64,000 nt of DNA from Halpernia humi (GTDB taxonomy: Bacteria; Bacteroidota; Bacteroidia; Flavobacteriales; Weeksellaceae), in contig NZ_FNUS01000003.1 in the NCBI RefSeq assembly GCF_900108025.1, positions 1 to 64,000 of the forward strand. Direction: 5' to 3'. Position 1 is the stretch's first letter, and the number at the start of each line of letters is the position of its first letter. The position numbers and the translations under genes were made by a program. Under the pieces are notes generated by a model, which did no database searches, was not told the DNA's origin, and was given only the letters and a program-made list of their open reading frames with translations. This document shows, in pieces, positions 46,529 through 55,510 of this stretch.

Positions 46529-47503
46529 ATGTTTCCGAAACTAAAAAATAATTTTCTAGAAATGGATTTGCTGTCGCAAAATGGCGACGCTTTCTTTTTT
46601 ATGGTTGATTTTAAAAAAGAAAATATTGAGATTTATACGGAAGAAGACCTAAAAAAGAGTGAACTTCTAATACAATTTCCAAATTTTAAAAATGTTGAAA
46701 ATGTAGTTATTGATAAACATTTAAGTTTAAAATCGTTCCCACAAACTAAAAGTGAGTATAGAATTGGCTTTGAAAAAGTGCAAGAAAACATAAAACTCGG
46801 CAATTCCTATTTAGTTAATTACACTTGTGAAACGGCTATTGAAAGTAATTTCAGCCTAAAAGATTTCTTTTTTTTAGCCAAAGAAAAATACAAAGTCTGC
46901 AAAAGTGACGATTTCGTGTTTTTTTCTCCAGAAACTTTCATAGAGATTAAAAATCAAAAAATTTTCACGCATCCGATGAAAGGAACAATCGACGCTTCCA
47001 AAGAAAACGCGATAGAAACGCTGAAAAATGACATTAAAGAAAAAGCGGAACATTACACGGTTGTAGATTTGTTGCGAAACGATCTGTCGATGGTTGCAAA
47101 CGAAGTGAAAGTGGATGAATTTCAGCGGATAGACTTAATAAAAACCAAACAAAAAAATCTCTACGCGATGAGTTCTGAAATTTCAGGACGGTTAAAACCT
47201 GAATTTCAAAATAAAATCGGAAGTATTTTAGACGCACTTCTTCCCGCTGGAAGCATTCTGGGCGCGCCAAAACAAAAAACTTTAGAAATAATACTAGAAG
47301 CAGAAACTCACCAAAGAGGCTTCTACACGGGCATTTGTGGCTATTTCGATGGCGCAGATTTAGATTCCTGCGTGATGATTAGATTTATAGAAAAAAAAGG
47401 TGAAAATCTTCTTTTTAAAAGTGGTGGTGGTATTACACATTTGAGTAAATTAGCAGACGAATACACAGAAATGAAAAATAAAATTTATGTCCCAGTTCAT
47501 TGA
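46529..47503 (+). CDS. pabB: Aminodeoxychorismate synthase component I
   Basis: PabB joins chorismate and ammonia to make 4-amino-4-deoxychorismate, the first step to p-aminobenzoate for folate. The 324-residue protein lacks the N-terminal domain of long forms but has the chorismate-binding core: HPMKGTIDAS, the VVDLLRNDLSMVANEV segment, and C-terminal AGSILGAPKQKTLEII and GFYTGICGYFDG. The glutaminase partner PabA is not in this window. The gene overlaps pabC by 17 bases. A promoter with no room for a leader lies just upstream. Anthranilate synthase is a less likely reading because of the size and the pabC pairing. Confidence 0.88.
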   Translation: MFPKLKNNFLEMDLLSQNGDAFFFMVDFKKENIEIYTEEDLKKSELLIQFPNFKNVENVVIDKHLSLKSFPQTKSEYRIGFEKVQENIKLGNSYLVNYTCETAIESNFSLKDFFFLAKEKYKVCKSDDFVFFSPETFIEIKNQKIFTHPMKGTIDASKENAIETLKNDIKEKAEHYTVVDLLRNDLSMVANEVKVDEFQRIDLIKTKQKNLYAMSSEISGRLKPEFQNKIGSILDALLPAGSILGAPKQKTLEIILEAETHQRGFYTGICGYFDGADLDSCVMIRFIEKKGENLLFKSGGGITHLSKLADEYTEMKNKIYVPVH

Positions 47504-48107
47504 AAGCATTAAGATAGAAGACCAAGAAATTTTTAATTTAGACTTGCACCAAAAACGAGTGAATGAGACTTTCAAGAATTTTGGAAAGGAAAATCCGATT
47601 GATTTAGATAAGATTTTCAAGGATTTAGAGCATGATGAAGACGGACTTTATAAACTGAGAATTGTTTATGATTTGAATTCAAAATATACGACCCACGTTA
47701 TTCCATATGCCTTTTCAGAATTAAATGAATTTTCTCTAGTGGAAAATAATACGGTGGATTATTCCTTCAAATTTGAAGACCGAAAGATTTTTGATTTGAT
47801 GAAAAACCAAGCCAAATCTGATGAAATAATTATCATAAAAAACAACCACATTACAGATTCTTCTTACTCCAATTTACTTTTTTTAAAGGGAAAACAATGG
47901 TTTACGCCAACTACTTTTTTGTTAAATGGCGTGCAGAGACAATCGCTTTTAGCATCAAAAAAAGTAAAAGAAACTGAAATTAATCTTCAAAATTTAAAAG
48001 AATTTTCTCATTTCCAAATGATCAACGCGATGATTGGTTTTGATGAGATTATTTATCCGTTGGAAATCATAAATAATTTACCGAAAAATTCTAACGAAAT
48101 AGATTAG
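47487..48107 (+). CDS. pabC: Class IV aminotransferase, probable aminodeoxychorismate lyase
   Basis: A 206-residue PLP enzyme of fold type IV, completing p-aminobenzoate synthesis by removing pyruvate from aminodeoxychorismate. The overlap with pabB and the short length fit PabC. The probable PLP lysine is Lys95 in DYSFKFEDRKIF, aligned with the YHKxxxR region of the family, and the later IKNNHITDSSYSNLLF segment matches the usual G-x-V-x-E-x-x-x-S-N region, though Asp replaces the expected Glu. The N-terminal domain is compact. Exact reaction is inferred from context. Confidence 0.78.
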   Translation: MSQFIESIKIEDQEIFNLDLHQKRVNETFKNFGKENPIDLDKIFKDLEHDEDGLYKLRIVYDLNSKYTTHVIPYAFSELNEFSLVENNTVDYSFKFEDRKIFDLMKNQAKSDEIIIIKNNHITDSSYSNLLFLKGKQWFTPTTFLLNGVQRQSLLASKKVKETEINLQNLKEFSHFQMINAMIGFDEIIYPLEIINNLPKNSNEID

Positions 48108-48125
48108 ATTTAAAAACACATTTTC

Positions 48126-48236
48126 TAACCACAGAGACACAAGGACTTACACGAAAAACACTGAGATTGATATTTTTTAGAATTATTGTAAAAATTCTTT
48201 GTGCACTCTGTGAAAAACTCTGTGTCTCTGTGGTTA
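48126..48236. repeat. ACCACAGAGACAC inverted-repeat element
   Basis: TAACCACAGAGACACA (48126-48141) is the exact reverse complement of TGTGTCTCTGTGGTTA (48221-48236), with further partial pairing inside. The wording is a widely seen dispersed repeat type in Bacteroidota. It fills the spacer between the convergent pabC and menD genes and could terminate both. Confidence 0.75.
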
Positions 48237-48242
48237 ATAGAA

Positions 48243-49907
48243 CTACTTCATTTCCGCGAAATAATCTTTCAAAATCTGCGCATTTTCCACATCTTTTGTA
48301 AGCACTTCTAAAATTTTTGGTTTCAAACTGTGTTGAAAAAAATTCTCTAAAACTCGTTCCATAGTCAGTTCATCTTCCACTTTAAAATATTCAAACTTAA
48401 AATCTTCCGCCAAACGTTCCGCAGTTCGGTTGTGTTTTGTCAAAATAAATTCGTCCAAAGCATTCGTAGAATCCGGTCCTGGAATAATTTTAAAAATATC
48501 GCCGCCGCCGTTGTTAAAAATTATGATTCTCACATAAGGCGGAATATATTGGTTCCATAATCCATTAATATCGTAGAAAAAACTGATGTCGCCCGTCACC
48601 AAAAGTGTAGGGTTTTCGCTTTTCATGGCAAAACCCATCGCGGTAGATGTTGAACCGTCAATGCCGCTCGTGCCGCGGTTGCAGTAAATGTTTTTTTGTG
48701 TAAAATGAAATAATTGTGCGTATCGAATCGCAGAAGAATTACTAAAATGAATATTGTAATTTTCAGGAATTGTTTTGGCTAAATTTTCAAATAGTTTAAA
48801 ATCTGAAAATCCGATTTTTTTGCAATATTCTATATGCTTTGCATCTTTTTTATCGCGCAAATTATCCCATAAATTGTAGTATGCTTGAGGTTCAAGATTT
48901 ATTTTATTTAAAAATAGTCTGAAAAAAGTTTCAGGTTTTGTCTCAATTTTTTCAGTTAAAGCAAAATAGGTGTCGGGTTGCCAAAAAGGATCAATGTGCC
49001 AATGACTTTTGGGCTTCGCTTTTCTTAGAAAAAATTTTACTTTTTTAGAAACCACGTTTTGGCCAATTGTGATTAATAAATCTGGCGAATAAGTTCGCAT
49101 ATCTTCATCCGTGAAATTAAAAATATAGCGATCGATATGCGAGAAAAATTTGTCGTGTTTAAGGTTAGAATTGACTTCACTTAAAACCACAACGCTGTGA
49201 TTTTTCACCAATTGATTGAGTTGCATTTCGAGTTCTTCACTGAAATCACGTGTTCCGACTAAAATCAAAATTCTTTTAGAAAGATGCCATTCTGCAATTA
49301 AATTTGAAGGTAATTCGTAAGGTTTTTTTTGAATGGTTTTTTCAACTTCTGGAAAAATCGGCATTTCTGAAACCAAATTATAAAGCGGCTCTTCTAAAGG
49401 AATATTAATGTGAACTGGCCCTTGATTGTCGATACAAAGTTCAACCGCTTTTTTAATAATATCAAAATTCTCGCTTTCTGAATTTTCTTTAGAATCTTCC
49501 AAAAGTTGAAAATCGCCATAAGAATGGTGTTTGTAAATGTCTTTTTGGCGAATGGTTTGCCCGTCAAAAATATCAACATAATCTGAAGGTCTGTCTGCCG
49601 TTAAAATCAAAAGTGGAATATTTGAATAAAATGCTTCTGTAAGTGCGGGATAATAATTTGCAGACGCAGAACCGCTTGTGCAAGTAATCGCCACAGGTTT
49701 TTTTGTTTTTTTTGACATTCCCAAAGCCACGAAAGCAGCACTTCTTTCATCCACAATGCTGTAAGAATTAAAATCATCTAACTCAGAAAAGTGGATTGCC
49801 AAAGGTGCATTTCTAGAACCAGGCGAAATCACAATATCGTTTATTCCGTAAGAATTTAAAATATGACCTAATAATTGGATGCTTCTTTTGCCGGAAAACT
49901 GCTTCAT
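48243..49907 (-). CDS. menD: Menaquinone synthase MenD (SEPHCHC synthase)
   Basis: MenD is the thiamin-diphosphate enzyme that joins isochorismate and 2-oxoglutarate to form SEPHCHC in menaquinone synthesis. The 554-residue length is normal. The cofactor motif is seen as GDISFFYDINGL followed by IIIFNNGGGDIFKIIPG, and the activating glutamate lies in VDERSAAF near residue 56. The N-terminal GSRNAPLAIHF segment is characteristic. Other men genes are not in the window. It supplies the quinone used by the bd oxidase. A TATTTTTG box lies upstream. Confidence 0.96.
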   Translation of the reverse strand: MKQFSGKRSIQLLGHILNSYGINDIVISPGSRNAPLAIHFSELDDFNSYSIVDERSAAFVALGMSKKTKKPVAITCTSGSASANYYPALTEAFYSNIPLLILTADRPSDYVDIFDGQTIRQKDIYKHHSYGDFQLLEDSKENSESENFDIIKKAVELCIDNQGPVHINIPLEEPLYNLVSEMPIFPEVEKTIQKKPYELPSNLIAEWHLSKRILILVGTRDFSEELEMQLNQLVKNHSVVVLSEVNSNLKHDKFFSHIDRYIFNFTDEDMRTYSPDLLITIGQNVVSKKVKFFLRKAKPKSHWHIDPFWQPDTYFALTEKIETKPETFFRLFLNKINLEPQAYYNLWDNLRDKKDAKHIEYCKKIGFSDFKLFENLAKTIPENYNIHFSNSSAIRYAQLFHFTQKNIYCNRGTSGIDGSTSTAMGFAMKSENPTLLVTGDISFFYDINGLWNQYIPPYVRIIIFNNGGGDIFKIIPGPDSTNALDEFILTKHNRTAERLAEDFKFEYFKVEDELTMERVLENFFQHSLKPKILEVLTKDVENAQILKDYFAEMK

Positions 49908-49929
49908 TTTGTGTCTTAAAATTATACTG

Positions 49930-49937
49930 CAAAAATA
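49930..49937 (-). promoter_or_regulatory. -7 box of menD
   Basis: TATTTTTG on the minus strand, 22 bases upstream of the menD ATG, with no clear -33 partner. Confidence 0.45.
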
Positions 49938-50094
49938 GGAATAAGAATTGGTTTAAAGCGAAGTCGAAAATTTTTCTGCAACTTGCCATTTATAAAACTT
50001 GAGGTATTTATAGATTTATGTTTTTACTAAAATAATTTTCGGTGTGTTTTATATACACGTTGCCTTTCGACGTGTAACTATTTATTCTTGAACT

Positions 50095-50123
50095 AAAAAA
50101 AATCTGGCTTTTAGGAAACCAGA
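50095..50123 (-). terminator. Terminator of the small gene at 50148
   Basis: The stem TCTGG/CCAGA (50103-50107 with 50119-50123), extended by further A-U and one G-U pair, is followed on the minus strand by eight T. It lies 25 bases past the stop of the small membrane protein gene. Confidence 0.65.
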
Positions 50124-50147
50124 ATAGACATCATATCGAAAAACAAT

Positions 50148-50339
50148 TTATCTAAAGGCAAAATATTCTATACCGTCATCTGCAGTTTGTTTTTCTTGCA
50201 ATGCATCAAAATGACAATGGTAATCGTCATAATACAATTTGTACCGTTTATTTTTGATAAACTTCCTAATCGCAAAAAATCCCAAAGCGGCGAAGATGCC
50301 AAAACTTCCTGCAAGCAAAATGGTGGTTTCTTTATTCAT
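50148..50339 (-). CDS. Small single-helix membrane protein
   Basis: A 63-residue protein with one N-terminal membrane helix (TTILLAGSFGIFAALGFFAI, about 5-24) followed by a basic patch RKFIKNKRYK and an acidic, His/Tyr-rich tail (YYDDYHCHFDAL). I use ATG 50339, not the TTG at 50372. The helix with basic residues on its C-terminal side suggests a tail in the cytosol. It stands alone between menD and the peptidase gene, with a clear terminator. No family is recognised. Confidence 0.6.
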   Translation of the reverse strand: MNKETTILLAGSFGIFAALGFFAIRKFIKNKRYKLYYDDYHCHFDALQEKQTADDGIEYFAFR

Positions 50340-50445
50340 TAAAATTTTATTTATTTTTTCTGAACAATGCAAATAATGTTCCTTTTTAACCTAGGAATAT
50401 TTAAAGTATGTTAAATTTAAGTTACAAATGTTATATTAATTTTCT

Positions 50446-50453
50446 TATTTTTG
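50446..50453 (+). promoter_or_regulatory. -7 box of the prolyl oligopeptidase gene
   Basis: TATTTTTG ends 16 bases before the ATG at 50470. No TTG is present at the usual -33 distance. Confidence 0.45.
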
Positions 50454-50469
50454 ATAAAATGATTTTTCT

Positions 50470-52581
50470 ATGAAAATACCCCTAATTTTTAGTGCAATAG
50501 CCATCTTAATCGGTACTTCTTGCTCCGCCCAAACCATGAATAAAAAATTAAAGTATCCTGAAACTAAAAAAATTGCTCATTCCGACACGTACTTTGGAAC
50601 TGTGGTTCAAGATCCTTATCGCTGGTTAGAAGACGACCAAGCCAAAGACACCAAAGATTGGGTGCAACGAGAAGCGGCATTTACAAAAAATTATTTTTCA
50701 AGAATACCTTATCGTGAAGAAATAAAAGCGCAACTAAAAGACATTTGGAATTATGAAAAAATCGGCGCGCCATTTAAAGAAGGGGATTTTACCTATTTTT
50801 ATAAAAATGATGGACTGCAAGCACAAGCGGTCTTATACAGAACCGATAAAAATGGAAATACAGAAGTTTTTTTAGATCCTAATAAATTTTCTGCTGATGG
50901 CACGACCTCTTTGGCTGGCGTTTCATTTAATAAAAAAGGAAACTTGGTTGCTTATTCATTCTCTGAAGGTGGCTCTGATTGGCATAAAATAATAATTTTA
51001 GATGCAAATACTAAAGAGAAAATCGACGAAACCATACAAGATGTGAAATTTTCTGGTGCTTCTTGGTTAGGCGAAGAAGGTTTCTTTTATGGTAGTTATG
51101 ACAAGCCTAAAGGCAGCGAACTGACGGCAAAAACAGATTCGCAAAAAGTATATTTTCATAAATTGGGCACAAAGCAAAGTGAAGACCAACTTATTATAGG
51201 TGGTGAAAATTTCAAAAGACGTTACATGGGGATTTATCTTTCTGAAGATGAACGTTATGAATTTTTGAACGCCGCAAATGCAACCAATGGGAATGAACTT
51301 TATGTAAAAGATTTAAAAAACAATACGGATTTTATCGCAATTCAAAAAGGATATGATTTTAACACCAATGTTGTAGATACTAAAGGTGATTTTATTTATG
51401 CAATGACAGACAAAGACGCACCCAATATGCGCTTGGTAAAATTTAACATCAACTCACCAACAGTTTGGACGGACGTTATACCAGAAACAGAAAACGTTCT
51501 ATCAGTTTCCACCGGCGGCGGATATATTTTTGCAAAATATATGAAAGATGCTTTAACAAGCGTAGATCAATTCGACTATGATGGGAAACTCATCCGCACT
51601 ATTACACTTCCCGGAAAAGGCACTGCAAGCGGTTTTAGTGGTAAAGAAAATGATAAAGATTTGTACTATTCTTTCACCAATTACATCACGCCCGGAACCA
51701 CTTTTAAATTTAATGCAGAAAGCGGCAGATCTGAAGTTTTCCAAAAGCCAAAAGTAAAATTTAATCCTGAAAATTTTGTCTCCGAACAAGTGTTTTATAC
51801 TTCGAAAGATGGCACAAGAATCCCAATGATGATTAATTATAAGAAAGGATTAAAAATGGATGGTAAAAACCCAACTATTTTATACGGTTATGGCGGTTTT
51901 AATATTAGTATCACGCCCTCTTTTTCTGTGGTGAACGCCATTTGGATGGAAAATGGTGGTATTTACGCCGTTCCAAACATCCGTGGTGGTGGCGAATACG
52001 GTAAAAAATGGCACGATGCTGGAACAAAAATGCAAAAGAAAAATGTATTTGAAGATTTTATTGCCGCGGGAGAATATTTGCAGAAAAAAGGCTATACTTC
52101 TAAAAACTTCATGGCACTTTCTGGCCGTTCAAATGGTGGCTTGTTGGTGGGTGCAACGATGACGATGCGACCAGATTTAGCAAAAGTGGCTTTCCCAGGC
52201 GTAGGCGTTTTGGATATGTTGCGTTACAACAAATTTACCGCCGGCGCAGGCTGGAGTTACGATTACGGAACTGCCGAAGATTCAAAAGAAATGTTTGAAT
52301 ATTTAAAATCTTATTCTCCAGTTCAAAATGTTCGAAAAGGCGTTTGTTATCCCGCAACGATGGTTATTACAAGTGATCACGACGATAGAGTTGTTCCTGC
52401 GCATTCTTTTAAATTTGCAGCGAATCTACAAGAAAAGCAATCCTGCAATAATCCGGTTTTGATTAGAATTGAAACCAATGCCGGCCATGGCGCAGGTAAA
52501 TCTACAGACCAAATAATTGGCGAAAATGGTGATTTGCTAAGTTTTGCGCTTTATGAAATGGGCATTAAAAAATTAAAATAA
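50470..52581 (+). CDS. Prolyl oligopeptidase family serine peptidase (S9A)
   Basis: A 703-residue exported enzyme that cleaves after proline in short peptides. It has an N-terminal export signal with a loose lipobox (IGTSCS, Cys18), so it may be a periplasmic or outer-membrane lipoprotein. The seven-bladed propeller occupies about 80-430, starting with YPETKKIAHSD and DPYRWLEDD. The catalytic triad is complete: Ser554 in SGRSNGG, Asp639 in DDRVVPAHS and His673 in NAGHGAG. The GRSNGG form replaces the animal GGSNGG. The gene appears monocistronic. Confidence 0.94.
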   Translation: MKIPLIFSAIAILIGTSCSAQTMNKKLKYPETKKIAHSDTYFGTVVQDPYRWLEDDQAKDTKDWVQREAAFTKNYFSRIPYREEIKAQLKDIWNYEKIGAPFKEGDFTYFYKNDGLQAQAVLYRTDKNGNTEVFLDPNKFSADGTTSLAGVSFNKKGNLVAYSFSEGGSDWHKIIILDANTKEKIDETIQDVKFSGASWLGEEGFFYGSYDKPKGSELTAKTDSQKVYFHKLGTKQSEDQLIIGGENFKRRYMGIYLSEDERYEFLNAANATNGNELYVKDLKNNTDFIAIQKGYDFNTNVVDTKGDFIYAMTDKDAPNMRLVKFNINSPTVWTDVIPETENVLSVSTGGGYIFAKYMKDALTSVDQFDYDGKLIRTITLPGKGTASGFSGKENDKDLYYSFTNYITPGTTFKFNAESGRSEVFQKPKVKFNPENFVSEQVFYTSKDGTRIPMMINYKKGLKMDGKNPTILYGYGGFNISITPSFSVVNAIWMENGGIYAVPNIRGGGEYGKKWHDAGTKMQKKNVFEDFIAAGEYLQKKGYTSKNFMALSGRSNGGLLVGATMTMRPDLAKVAFPGVGVLDMLRYNKFTAGAGWSYDYGTAEDSKEMFEYLKSYSPVQNVRKGVCYPATMVITSDHDDRVVPAHSFKFAANLQEKQSCNNPVLIRIETNAGHGAGKSTDQIIGENGDLLSFALYEMGIKKLK

Positions 52582-52911
52582 AATTCTAAAACGCCTAATT
52601 TTTGATTTTTTAATCAATGTTTTTTAAAATTTGCTGTTTGCTTAATTTGCTGTTTGTAGAAAAGAACTTTTAAAAAAATCAAGTATTGTTCTTAATTCGT
52701 TAGAAATAGAGATTTTTCATAATAGGACGAACAAAAACAAATAATTCAATCTGTTTTAGTTTGAAAATAATAGATTAACTTTTTTTATGCATACGAACAA
52801 ATTAAATTATGGTCTATTAAAAGCACTTCACATTAAACTTCTGTTAATTCCTTTCAAATTTGGTTATTATAGAAACTGTTTTAATTAAATTAGCCGTGAA
52901 AATTATGTTTT
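52582..52911. other. 330-base spacer, no gene seen
   Basis: AT-rich DNA between the oligopeptidase and YncE-type genes. A small direct repeat (TTTGCTGTTTG twice, around 52631-52659) is present. No TAnnTTTG box with a good -33 partner, terminator of quality or reading frame is apparent, though a promoter for the next gene must lie here. Confidence 0.4.
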
Positions 52912-55341
52912 ATGAAATCTAAACTTTTTCTTTCTTTTTTAGCAAGTTTGTTAATGCTTCACGTTTTTGCACAAACGCCAACAAATAATCCAAAAGCTGC
53001 AAAAATTTTGCTATCCAACGGATGGTCTTTAACGCCAGCCGGAAGGTCTTTGCCTTTGGGAGATTTACCTTTAAATATGGCTTTATCTCACTCTAATAAA
53101 TTATTGGCAGTGACGAATAATGGACAAAGCACGCAAAAAATTCAATTGATTGATCCAAAATCAGAGACAATTTTAGATGAAAAACCAATTTCAGAATCTT
53201 GGTATGGCCTAACTTTTAGTAGAAACGGAAAAAAATTATATGTTTCGGGTGGTAATGATAATATGATTTTAATTTACCCAATTATCAAGCAAAAATTAGG
53301 AACCGCCGACACAATAAAACTCGGAAAAAAATGGCCAAATAAAATTAGCCCAACAGGAATTGCAGTGAATGACAAAGCAAAAATTCTTTATACCGTAACT
53401 AAAGAAAATAATAGTTTGTATGTGGTAGATTTAAAATCAAAAAAAGTTTTAAACCAAATAGAATTGGGTGCGGAAGCCTACGATTGCCTTCTTTCTCCGG
53501 ATAAAAAAAACTTATATATTTCTTTGTGGGGCGCAGATGAAGTGGCCGTTTTTGATACACAAAGCAAAAAAATTACGTCTAAAATTAAAGTTGAAAATAA
53601 TCCCAATGAACTTTGTTTAAACAAAAAAGGGACGGTTTTATTTGTAGCCAATTCTGGTGATAATTCTGTTTCTGTTATTAATACTGCAAAGAAAAAAGTA
53701 ATCGAAGTGATTTCCGCAAGCATTACTCCAACCAAATTAACAGGCTCTACAACTAATGGACTTGCGCTTTCGTCAGATGAAAAAACATTATTTATTGCCA
53801 ATGCAGATAACAATTGTTTGGCTGTTTTTGATGTAGAAAATCCAGGGAAAAGTTTTAGCAAAGGTTTTATTCCAACCGGATGGTATCCCACAAATGTAAA
53901 AAGTTTCGGAAATAAAATTTTTGTATCCAACGGCAAGGGATTTACAAGTTTACCAAATCCTAATGGTCCGAAACCAATCAGCAAAAGTGACGACAGCGGT
54001 TACCAAAAAAGTCCTTCTGTTAAAAAAAATGAGCAATATATTGGTAGTTTATTCAAAGGAACTTTATCTATAATTGATATTCCAAAAGAAGCGCAACTCG
54101 AAAAATACAGCAAACAAGTTTTTGCAAATGTTCCTAATAGAAAGCCTTTACAAACTATTAATTCTATAAAAGACAATCCGATTCCCTATAAATTAGGAGA
54201 CAAAAGCCCGATTAAACACGTCTTTTATATTATCAAAGAAAATAGAACTTACGACCAGATTTTAGGCGATGTAAAAAAAGGAAACGGCCAAGATTCTCTA
54301 TGCCTTTTTCCTGAAAAAGTAACGCCAAATATTCATGCGTTGGCAAATGAGTTTGTCTTGCTAGATAATTTTTATGTGGATGCAGAAGTTAGCGCAGATG
54401 GCCACAACTGGAGCACTGCAGCGTATGCCAATGATTATGTAGAAAAAAGTTGGCCTATAAGTTACGGTGGTCGCGGCGGAACTTATGACTTTGAAGGTTC
54501 TAGAAAAATCGCTTATCCAAGAGATGGTTTTATTTGGGATTATTGCAAAAGAGCAGGCTTAACTTACCGTACTTATGGCGAATTTACGGATGGAAAAACA
54601 GCAAACATTCCTTCATTAGAAAATAATTTTTGCCCCGGTTATGCAGGTTTTGATATGAAAGTTAAAGACATAACGCGCTACCAAGTTTGGGAAAAAGATT
54701 TTGATGAATTGCTTGCGAAAAATGAAGTGCCACAATTTAGCACTTTAAGATTTTCCAGCGATCACACAAGCGGGCAACGATTGGGAAGTCGCACACCGAC
54801 TGCGGATGTTGCGGATAATGATTTGGCCGTGGGTTTATTGGTTGATCATATTTCTCACAGTTCCATTTGGAAAGAATCTTTGATTATTGTTTTAGAAGAT
54901 GACGCGCAAAACGGTTCAGATCATGTTGATGCACATCGCTCGCCAATTTTGGTCATCAGTCCTTATACAAAAAGAAATCAAGTAATTTCTACAATGTATT
55001 CTACAAGTGGGGCTTTAAGAACAATGGAATTGGTTTTAGGTTTGCCGCCAATGAGTCAATATGATGAAGTGGCTTTGCCTTTTTACGAATGTTTTACGCC
55101 AGAAATTAATTTAAAACCTTACAATCACATCGAAGCAAATGTAGATTTGGATGCCGTGAATGTTGCTGTGAATAGCAGTTCTAAAAAATCGGCTTCGTTT
55201 AATTTGGCTAAAGAAGATTCAGTTCCGGATTTGGAATTAAATGAAGTAATCTGGAAATCGGTGAAAGGCGAAAATTCTGTAATGCCTGCACCAAGACGAA
55301 GCGCCTTTGTAAAAATGGAAAAGAAGAAAGATGATGATTAG
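52912..55341 (+). CDS. YncE-type beta-propeller / alkaline phosphatase-superfamily protein
   Basis: An 809-residue secreted protein with a signal peptide (about 1-20, VFAQ). The N-terminal half (about 40-350) is a YVTN-type beta propeller with repeating SPDKKNLYISLWGADEVAV-style blades. The C-terminal half (about 430-750) is a phosphoesterase domain of the alkaline phosphatase superfamily, with IIKENRTYDQILGD near its start, DAEVSADGHNWSTAAYA and EDDAQNGSDHVDAHRSP bearing probable metal ligands. The same fusion is seen in other Bacteroidota. It may cleave a phosphodiester or phospholipid outside the cytoplasm; substrate is unknown. Confidence 0.88.
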   Translation: MKSKLFLSFLASLLMLHVFAQTPTNNPKAAKILLSNGWSLTPAGRSLPLGDLPLNMALSHSNKLLAVTNNGQSTQKIQLIDPKSETILDEKPISESWYGLTFSRNGKKLYVSGGNDNMILIYPIIKQKLGTADTIKLGKKWPNKISPTGIAVNDKAKILYTVTKENNSLYVVDLKSKKVLNQIELGAEAYDCLLSPDKKNLYISLWGADEVAVFDTQSKKITSKIKVENNPNELCLNKKGTVLFVANSGDNSVSVINTAKKKVIEVISASITPTKLTGSTTNGLALSSDEKTLFIANADNNCLAVFDVENPGKSFSKGFIPTGWYPTNVKSFGNKIFVSNGKGFTSLPNPNGPKPISKSDDSGYQKSPSVKKNEQYIGSLFKGTLSIIDIPKEAQLEKYSKQVFANVPNRKPLQTINSIKDNPIPYKLGDKSPIKHVFYIIKENRTYDQILGDVKKGNGQDSLCLFPEKVTPNIHALANEFVLLDNFYVDAEVSADGHNWSTAAYANDYVEKSWPISYGGRGGTYDFEGSRKIAYPRDGFIWDYCKRAGLTYRTYGEFTDGKTANIPSLENNFCPGYAGFDMKVKDITRYQVWEKDFDELLAKNEVPQFSTLRFSSDHTSGQRLGSRTPTADVADNDLAVGLLVDHISHSSIWKESLIIVLEDDAQNGSDHVDAHRSPILVISPYTKRNQVISTMYSTSGALRTMELVLGLPPMSQYDEVALPFYECFTPEINLKPYNHIEANVDLDAVNVAVNSSSKKSASFNLAKEDSVPDLELNEVIWKSVKGENSVMPAPRRSAFVKMEKKKDDD

Positions 55342-55430
55342 TTTTTTTTAATGATTTAATAGTCAAAAATAGTTGGTGAAATTCTTTGTAATGCCGATTA
55401 GTATTGATGATACATAAAGTTTATTGAACT

Positions 55431-55460
55431 TTGTTTCAATAATTTTTTTTATGACTAAAA
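55431..55460 (+). terminator. Terminator after the YncE-type gene
   Basis: TTATTGAA (55431-55438) pairs with TTCAATAA (55445-55452), followed by eight T. It lies 90 bases past the stop of the propeller-phosphoesterase gene and before the convergent T9SS gene. Confidence 0.75.
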
Positions 55461-55510
55461 ATTCAAAATAAATACGCCTTTATAATTTAAACAGAAATTT
55501 TGCAAGAAAT

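Noticed and set aside
53478-53984. 168-codon antisense open frame
   Set aside because: It lies opposite the propeller domain of the YncE-type gene and shows no family features or promoter.
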